The notes under the pieces were generated by a model that saw nothing but the letters and a program-made list of their open reading frames with translations, ran no database searches and had not been told where the DNA came from. A DNA stretch of 64,000 bases from an uncultured Hoeflea sp. (GTDB taxonomy: Bacteria > Pseudomonadota > Alphaproteobacteria > Rhizobiales > Rhizobiaceae). Below are positions 58,707-64,000 of the stretch, one piece after another. The translations under genes were made by a program, and so were the position numbers. Position 1 is the first letter of the stretch; every line of letters begins with the position of its first letter. The DNA is taken from assembly GCF_947501405.1 (NCBI RefSeq), contig NZ_CANMVK010000002.1:930001-994000 (forward strand), in the 5' to 3' direction.

Positions 58707-60874
58707 TGCCCGACCTTTTGATTGAACTTCGCTCCGAAGAGATACCAGCTCGCATGCAGCGCAAGGCGGCTGGCGATCTGCGCAAGGCTGTCACCGATGC
58801 GCTGGTCGATGCTGGCCTGACCTATGAAGCAGCGCGCGAATACTGGACGCCGCGGCGGCTGACGCTCGATCTGCGCGGCCTGACCGCCCGCTCCCAGGAT
58901 GTGCATGAGGAAATCAAGGGGCCCTCGACCAAGGCGCCGGAACAGGCCATCGCGGGCTTCATGCGCAAGGCCGGGCTTGAGGAGATATCCCAGGCGCAGA
59001 TCCACAGCGATCCCAAAAAGGGCGACTTTTACGTGGCGCGCACCACCAAACCCGGCCGCGCCGCCGAGGAGATCATCGCCGATGTGATGCCGGGCATCAT
59101 CAAGAGCTTTTCCTGGCCCAAATCCATGCGCTGGGGTCCGGCTTCGGCGCTGCCGGGTGCGCTGAAATGGGTGCGGCCGCTGCAATCGATCATCTGCACC
59201 TTCGGCCCCGAAACCGAGGAGCCGGAGGTGATCCGCTTCGCGATCGATGATCTGGTTGCCGGCAATGTCACATCGGGTCACCGTTTTCACGCGCCCGATC
59301 CCTTCACGGTGCGCCGGTTTGACGACTACGCCGCGCAGCTCGAGCGCGCTCGCGTGGTACTTGATCCCGAGCGCCGCAAGGAAATCATCTTGTCGGATGC
59401 GCGCAATCTGGCCTTCGCCTCCGGCCTCGAACTGGTCGAGGACGAGGGGTTGCTTGACGAGGTCTCGGGGCTGGTCGAATGGCCGGTGGTGCTGATGGGC
59501 GAATTCGAGGAGGATTTCCTGCAAATCCCCGACGACATCATCCGCCTGACGATCAAGACCAACCAGAAGTGCTTTGTGCTTCGCAAGCCCGGCGGCGGCC
59601 TGTCCAACAAGTTCATTCTGGTCGCCAATATCGAGGCCAGCGACGGCGGCAAGGAAATCGCGCTCGGCAACGCCAAGGTGGTCCGCGCAAGGCTCTCCGA
59701 TGCGCTCTATTTCTGGAAAACCGACCAGGCCGATCTGCCCGACCGGGATAAGCTCACGGCATCCGCCGAGAAACTCGGTCTTGATCTCGCCAAACCGCTC
59801 GACCAGCGCATGGCCCGGCTCGACCAGCTCAATGTCACCTTCCACGCCAGGCTCGGCACCCAAGGCGGGCGGGTCGAGCGAATCGCTTCGCTGACGGATG
59901 ACCTTTCAAAGATCAATGGTGCTTGGGCCGATGGAGCCAGGCGTGCGGCTGTACTCGCCAAGGCCGATCTGCAGACAGAGGTGGTTGGCGAGTTTCCGGA
60001 ACTGCAAGGCGTCATGGGACGCATCTATGCCGGGCTGCAGGGTGAAAATGATAGCGTCGCCCTTGCCGCCGAACAGCATTACAAGCCGCAAGGCCCCTCA
60101 GACGAGGTGCCCACCGATCCGGTGGCAATCGCCGTGGCGCTGGCCGACAAGCTCGATACGCTGGTGGGTTTCTGGGCCATCGACGAAAAGCCCACCGGCT
60201 CCAAGGATCCCTATGCGCTAAGACGTGCCGCGCTCGGTGTGATCCGCATACTGGTGGAGAATGGCATAGAGCTTCAGCTGTTGCCGCTGGTTGCCGGCAC
60301 CCTCCAGTTGCTGCGTAATCAAAAGGGTCAGTCTTTTGGTTCGGGTGAGGTTGGCTCCGACCTCCTGTCCTTCTTCCACGACCGCCTCAAGGTCTATCTC
60401 CGGGACCAGGGTGCGCGCCACGATCTGATCGATGCGGTGATCACGCCTCAGTCCGACGACCTTCTCGATATCACCCGCCGGGTGGAGGCGCTGGGTGCGT
60501 TTCTCGACACCGAGGATGGCAAGAACCTGCTCGCCGGGACCAAACGCGCTGCCAACATCCTCGCGGCCGAAGAGAAGAAGGGCACCCGGATTGCGGAAGC
60601 GGTGGACCCGGCCCTGTTCGAGATCGAACCGGAGAGACGTTTGTTTAACGCGGTGACTCAATCTGTCAGCGAGGCGCAGCAAGCCATTGAGACAGAAGAC
60701 TATTCCGCCGCCATGGGCGCTCTTGCCACATTGCGTGAACCCGTTGATTCATTTTTTGAAGCGGTGCTGGTCAACGCTGATGATGACAAGGTTCGCGCCA
60801 ACCGTCTGGCGCTGCTCGCCATGATCCGCCAAGCCACTGACGCGGTCGCGGATTTCTCCCGCATCGCGGGCTAG
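58706..60874 (+). CDS. glyS: Glycyl-tRNA synthetase beta subunit
   Basis: The 722-residue protein matches the GlyRS beta subunit: [20 protein letters not shown] at the start, [21 protein letters not shown] near residue 135, and an HD-like central region followed by a C-terminal anticodon-binding (DALR-like) domain. It completes the alpha2beta2 enzyme with GlyQ. Its ATG overlaps the stop of the preceding 44-codon ORF (TGATG), and only GGAAG at 8 nt is upstream, so coupled translation is possible. Separation from glyQ by 4.8 kb is unusual. Confidence 0.95.
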   Translation: MPDLLIELRSEEIPARMQRKAAGDLRKAVTDALVDAGLTYEAAREYWTPRRLTLDLRGLTARSQDVHEEIKGPSTKAPEQAIAGFMRKAGLEEISQAQIHSDPKKGDFYVARTTKPGRAAEEIIADVMPGIIKSFSWPKSMRWGPASALPGALKWVRPLQSIICTFGPETEEPEVIRFAIDDLVAGNVTSGHRFHAPDPFTVRRFDDYAAQLERARVVLDPERRKEIILSDARNLAFASGLELVEDEGLLDEVSGLVEWPVVLMGEFEEDFLQIPDDIIRLTIKTNQKCFVLRKPGGGLSNKFILVANIEASDGGKEIALGNAKVVRARLSDALYFWKTDQADLPDRDKLTASAEKLGLDLAKPLDQRMARLDQLNVTFHARLGTQGGRVERIASLTDDLSKINGAWADGARRAAVLAKADLQTEVVGEFPELQGVMGRIYAGLQGENDSVALAAEQHYKPQGPSDEVPTDPVAIAVALADKLDTLVGFWAIDEKPTGSKDPYALRRAALGVIRILVENGIELQLLPLVAGTLQLLRNQKGQSFGSGEVGSDLLSFFHDRLKVYLRDQGARHDLIDAVITPQSDDLLDITRRVEALGAFLDTEDGKNLLAGTKRAANILAAEEKKGTRIAEAVDPALFEIEPERRLFNAVTQSVSEAQQAIETEDYSAAMGALATLREPVDSFFEAVLVNADDDKVRANRLALLAMIRQATDAVADFSRIAG

Positions 60875-60919
60875 AACCTGTCGCTGGTCAGGCGCGGCGA
60901 GCGGACCGCTGGAATCCCG

Positions 60920-60953
60920 GAGCCGGCCACCCCTGGAGGAGGGCCGCCGGCTC
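60920..60953. terminator. Hairpin between the converging glyS and 61002-61568 genes
   Basis: GAGCCGGC (60920-60927) pairs with GCCGGCTC (60946-60953) around an 18-nt loop. It is symmetrical and may terminate glyS on + and also the - strand gene. No T-run is present on +. Confidence 0.5.
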
Positions 60954-61001
60954 GGTGCCGTCGCTTGAGACCCGGATCGGGCTCGGCGGGGCAGGGATAG
61001 T

Positions 61002-61568
61002 TCAGTTCAGCCGAAGCTCGAATTTTGACGGGTCGAAGGGATCAGCGGGTTCGCCGCCGAGTGCAGAGGTGGTGGCCTCGGCGTCAACGCCGGGTGAGCT
61101 GTTGGCGGTCACCGGTTCAAACAGCGGCGGAGCGGTTAGCGCCGGTTCGGTCACCGGGCGGCCCGCATCGGCTTGCTGGGCATCAACCGTTACAGGGATG
61201 GCGCCCGCGTCTGTATCATTGATCGCAGCGGTCTGGCCGTCCTTTGGCGCCGCCAGGCCCAGCGCAATCAGATCGGCCTCGCTGGCCTTGCGCACCATGG
61301 TCACCGGCGATCCGCCGAGCCATTGTTCGGTGCGGTAAATCATCGGTTCGCCGTCCATTTCGCGCACTTCGAAAATCTGTTCGCCCGGCTTGAGCTTGAC
61401 CATGGCCTCTTCGGCTGCCTTTCGCTCGGCTTCGAGCACGCAAGGCGGACAGCCCACTTCGATGATGCTGGTGCGCGTGCTCGACGATGGTTGGAAGGGT
61501 TCCACCGATCCTGCGTAGGCGGTGCCCGCGCTCAGGCACAGGGCGGCTGCAATGATCCATCTCGGCAT
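61002..61568 (-). CDS. Secreted hypothetical protein with a CxxC pair
   Basis: The 188-residue protein starts with a signal peptide (IIAAALCLSAGTAYA, cleaved near residue 19). The mature part has GCPPCVLEAERKA (a Cys-Pro-Pro-Cys pair), then REMDGEPMIYRTEQWLGGSP and an acidic, Pro/Ala-rich C-terminal half without predicted structure. It resembles Rhizobiales proteins annotated as HPE1-like effector-domain proteins, but I am unsure of that match. It is probably periplasmic or exported; the function is unknown. Confidence 0.75.
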   Translation of the reverse strand: MPRWIIAAALCLSAGTAYAGSVEPFQPSSSTRTSIIEVGCPPCVLEAERKAAEEAMVKLKPGEQIFEVREMDGEPMIYRTEQWLGGSPVTMVRKASEADLIALGLAAPKDGQTAAINDTDAGAIPVTVDAQQADAGRPVTEPALTAPPLFEPVTANSSPGVDAEATTSALGGEPADPFDPSKFELRLN

Positions 61569-61668
61569 GACGGCATACTCCCGTTCTCGCCGGACTACCC
61601 GGCTTTTGAGGAGATCAGCCTAACCCGCTGCGGTTACGATCCGGTTTTTGGACGCGGTTAACAGTGTC

Positions 61669-62949
61669 TCAATTTTCGCCTTCGCGTTCCACCGCGCGCC
61701 AACCGATGTCGCGCCGGCAAAATCCCTCCGGCCAGTCGATCACATCGACCGCGCGGTAGGCTGTTTCCTGGGCGGCTTGCACGGTCGTGCCGCGTGCGGT
61801 GACATTGAGCACCCGCCCGCCATTGGCCACCAGCGTCCCGTCGTGAAGCGATGTGCCGGCGTGAAACGCTTTCGCGCCCGTCGCCTCGGCCCGGTCCAAC
61901 CCGGATATGGCGGTGCCCTTTCGCGGTGTGCCGGGATAGCCCTCGGCCGCCATCACCACCGTCAGCGCCGCATCGTCCGACCAGCGCGTGGACAGGCTCT
62001 TGAACCCGCTGCCCGCCGCAGCCACAAGCAGCGCCAGAAGATCGTCCTCAAGCCGCATCATCAGCACCTGGCATTCCGGATCGCCGAAACGCACATTGTA
62101 TTCGATCAGCTTCGGCTCACCGGCATCGATCATCAGACCGGCATAGAGCACGCCGGAGAATGGTGCTCCCATCTCCGCCATGCCACGCAGCGTCGGCTCG
62201 ATGATCTCCTTGAGCGTGCGTTCAATCAGCGCCGGCGTCATCACCGGTGCGGGTGAATAGGCGCCCATGCCGCCGGTGTTGGGCCCGGTGTCGCCATCGC
62301 CCACCCGCTTGTGATCCTGGGCGGTGCCGAAGGGCAGGGCGGCTTTGCCATCGCACAGACAGAAGAAGCTCGCCTCCTCGCCGGTGAGGAACTCTTCCAC
62401 CACCACTTCCGCGCCGGCTTCTCCGTAGGCGCCTTCGAAGCAATCATCGACCGCCTCCATCGCCTCTTCAAGGGTCATCGCAACCGTCACACCCTTGCCG
62501 GCCGCCAACCCGTCGGCCTTGATCACAATCGGCGCGCCCTGCGCCCTGATATAGGCCTTGGCCTTGGGCGCATTGTTGAAGCGTTGATAAGCGGCGGTGG
62601 GGATAGCGTATCTGGCGCAAAGGTCCTTGGTAAAGCCTTTGGACCCTTCCAGTTGCGCGGCCGCGGCGGTCGGTCCGAACACCTTGATCCCGGCCGCCTC
62701 CAGGGCATCCGACAGCCCGGCGACCAGCGGCGCTTCCGGCCCGACCACCACAAGATCGATGGTGGTCTCGCGGCAAAATCCGATCACGGCGTCATGATCG
62801 GAAATTTCGAGATCGCAGATTTCGGCATGCTGGGCGATCCCGGGATTGCCCGGCGCCGCATAAAGCTTGGCGAGCAACGGCGATTGGACGATTTTCCAGG
62901 CGAGTGCGTGTTCGCGACCGCCCGACCCGATCAACAACACATTCATCAT
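61669..62949 (-). CDS. purD: Phosphoribosylamine-glycine ligase (GAR synthetase)
   Basis: The 426-residue protein has the N-terminal motif [19 protein letters not shown], the ATP-grasp core ([36 protein letters not shown]), and the PurD signature [18 protein letters not shown] near residue 300. It joins phosphoribosylamine and glycine in purine synthesis. Two adjacent ATGs (62949 and 62946) are possible; GGAG lies 7 nt before 62949. It is divergent from ubiA. Confidence 0.95.
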   Translation of the reverse strand: MMNVLLIGSGGREHALAWKIVQSPLLAKLYAAPGNPGIAQHAEICDLEISDHDAVIGFCRETTIDLVVVGPEAPLVAGLSDALEAAGIKVFGPTAAAAQLEGSKGFTKDLCARYAIPTAAYQRFNNAPKAKAYIRAQGAPIVIKADGLAAGKGVTVAMTLEEAMEAVDDCFEGAYGEAGAEVVVEEFLTGEEASFFCLCDGKAALPFGTAQDHKRVGDGDTGPNTGGMGAYSPAPVMTPALIERTLKEIIEPTLRGMAEMGAPFSGVLYAGLMIDAGEPKLIEYNVRFGDPECQVLMMRLEDDLLALLVAAAGSGFKSLSTRWSDDAALTVVMAAEGYPGTPRKGTAISGLDRAEATGAKAFHAGTSLHDGTLVANGGRVLNVTARGTTVQAAQETAYRAVDVIDWPEGFCRRDIGWRAVEREGEN

Positions 62950-63101
62950 GGCCGTACTCCGTTCGCTGAGGTCCCGCATTGCGGGAGAGTTGGGCGAGGG
63001 GTAGGGAATCCGCGCCGCAGCGTCAAGATGACGCCGCCACCACTTACCGTCAGGACACAGAATACTTGACGGCGTCATGCCGCGCTGCCAACAGTCGCGC
63101 C

Positions 63102-64000
63102 ATGTCGCAACTCGAAAACCAGACCGCGCCCGAGCCCTCCCGTGTCGCCGATGCGCCCTCGGGCAATTTCGTCTACCGGCTGCTGCCGCGCGCGTTGTGG
63201 CCGCATGCCCAACTCGCCCGCTGGGACCGTCCCATCGGCTGGCAGTTGCTGATGTGGCCGTGTTTCTGGTCCGCCGCACTTGCCGCCAACGTTGCTGCGC
63301 AAATGGGTCAATGGCAGCCGGCAACCACCATCTGGCACCTTGTGCTGTTCATGACCGGCGCCATCGCCATGCGCGGCGCCGGCTGCACCTGGAACGATCT
63401 GGTCGACCACAAGATTGATGCCAAGGTGGCCCGCACCCGCTCGCGGCCCTTGCCCTCCGGCCGGATCTCCCGCAAGGCCGCATACGGTTTTCTCGCAGCC
63501 CAGGCGCTGTTGGGACTGGTGGTGCTGTTGCAGTTCAACCTGTTCTCCATCACGCTCGGTATCGCCTCGCTGGCGATTGTCGCCTTCTATCCCTTCGCCA
63601 AGCGCTTCACCGACTGGCCGCAGTTCTTTCTCGGACTGGCGTTTTCCTGGGGTGCACTGATGGGGTGGGCGGCCTTGTTCGGCGAGCTGGCGTGGCCGCC
63701 GGTGCTGCTTTACGCCGGCGCGATTGCCTGGACCATCGGCTACGACACCATCTATGCCCATCAGGACAAAGAGGATGACGCGCTGGTCGGCGTGCGCTCC
63801 ACCGCGCGCCTGTTCGGTGAAAACACCAAGGCGTGGCTCGGATTGTTCTACGGGCTGTTCGCGGTGCTCGCCGTCGCCGCCTGCTGGATGACCGGCATTG
63901 CCTGGCCCGCCTATGCCGGTCTGGCCATCGCGGTGCTGCTGCTTGCCTGGCAGATCCGGGTGATCGACATTGACGACGCCGACCAGTGTCTGGCGCTGTT
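63102..64000 (+). CDS. ubiA: 4-hydroxybenzoate polyprenyltransferase (3' end missing)
   Basis: About 299 codons are present before the window ends. The translation has the first aspartate-rich motif [20 protein letters not shown] and the second [13 protein letters not shown], both typical of UbiA, with several membrane helices. It attaches the polyprenyl chain to 4-hydroxybenzoate in ubiquinone synthesis and pairs functionally with the ispB product 13 kb upstream. ATG 63102 fits the family length. Confidence 0.93.
   Translation, partial: MSQLENQTAPEPSRVADAPSGNFVYRLLPRALWPHAQLARWDRPIGWQLLMWPCFWSAALAANVAAQMGQWQPATTIWHLVLFMTGAIAMRGAGCTWNDLVDHKIDAKVARTRSRPLPSGRISRKAAYGFLAAQALLGLVVLLQFNLFSITLGIASLAIVAFYPFAKRFTDWPQFFLGLAFSWGALMGWAALFGELAWPPVLLYAGAIAWTIGYDTIYAHQDKEDDALVGVRSTARLFGENTKAWLGLFYGLFAVLAVAACWMTGIAWPAYAGLAIAVLLLAWQIRVIDIDDADQCLAL

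Noticed and set aside
58496-59863. 455-codon open frame on - opposite glyS
   Set aside because: Antisense to GlyRS beta subunit; no conserved features, although it spans the duplicated glyS start.

Overview
The window reads as chromosomal DNA of a GC-rich alphaproteobacterium of the order Rhizobiales (Hoeflea/Sinorhizobium-like). Pointers to this are a BacA/SbmA peptide transporter, a membrane urate oxidase PuuD with a cytochrome c tail, an F0 operon atpI-atpB-atpE-atpF'-atpF with duplicated b subunits, a bdhA gene next to xanthine dehydrogenase genes (as described for the mixed bdhA-xdhA2-xdhB2 operon of Sinorhizobium meliloti), a CTTGAC-N17-CTATGT promoter, and a GAAC-N7-GAAC LexA-type box. 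No rRNA, tRNA, CRISPR array, transposase or prophage gene was seen. Most of the sequence is ordinary, densely packed core genome. The assignment to order is inference from gene content.

Layout. 0-10 kb: a truncated ATP-grasp gene, an EamA exporter, a GNAT acetyltransferase, a non-pyrrolysine MttB-family methyltransferase, a large soluble multi-PAS hybrid histidine kinase, and a divergent pair (mnmD and a DAO-type flavoprotein) whose start codons interlock. 10-16 kb: purine catabolism, puuE-uraD-allA-uraH on + facing guaD-puuD on -, with a highly folded non-coding stretch between them. 16-22 kb: a complete ugpBAEC glycerol-3-phosphate ABC operon behind a Pho-box-like promoter, then a GMC oxidoreductase and a Fic gene preceded by repeated 13-bp motifs. 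23-30 kb: xdhC, xdhB, xdhA, a patatin-like lipase and bdhA, all on -. Together these supply guanine to xanthine to urate to 5-hydroxyisourate to OHCU to allantoin to allantoate, plus ureidoglycolate cleavage; an allantoate-degrading enzyme is not in the window.

30-46 kb: MFS and BCCT transporters, BacA, a secreted polysaccharide deacetylase, a DksA-like zinc-finger protein, NnrU, a TPR protein and Der GTPase, a SleB-type cell wall hydrolase, the F0 ATP synthase operon, RNase HII, and a radical SAM protein behind a LexA-type box. 46-64 kb: a small glycosyltransferase, ispE, a TPR protein, the polyprenyl diphosphate synthase, DUF2007, a tRNA/rRNA-type methyltransferase, an S49 peptidase, glyQ, then lemA, DUF2207, cupin, VOC and fasciclin genes separating glyQ from glyS, a secreted hypothetical, purD and a truncated ubiA.

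The observations most worth following are: the repeated 13-bp motif (five copies, one inverted and one degenerate) in front of the Fic gene, whose product has a C-terminal winged-helix-like tail; a second copy of the first 16 codons of glyS 134 bp upstream, forming a 44-codon ORF whose stop overlaps the real glyS start; the folded RNA candidate at 12.82-12.98 kb; and the LexA-type box in front of the radical SAM gene.
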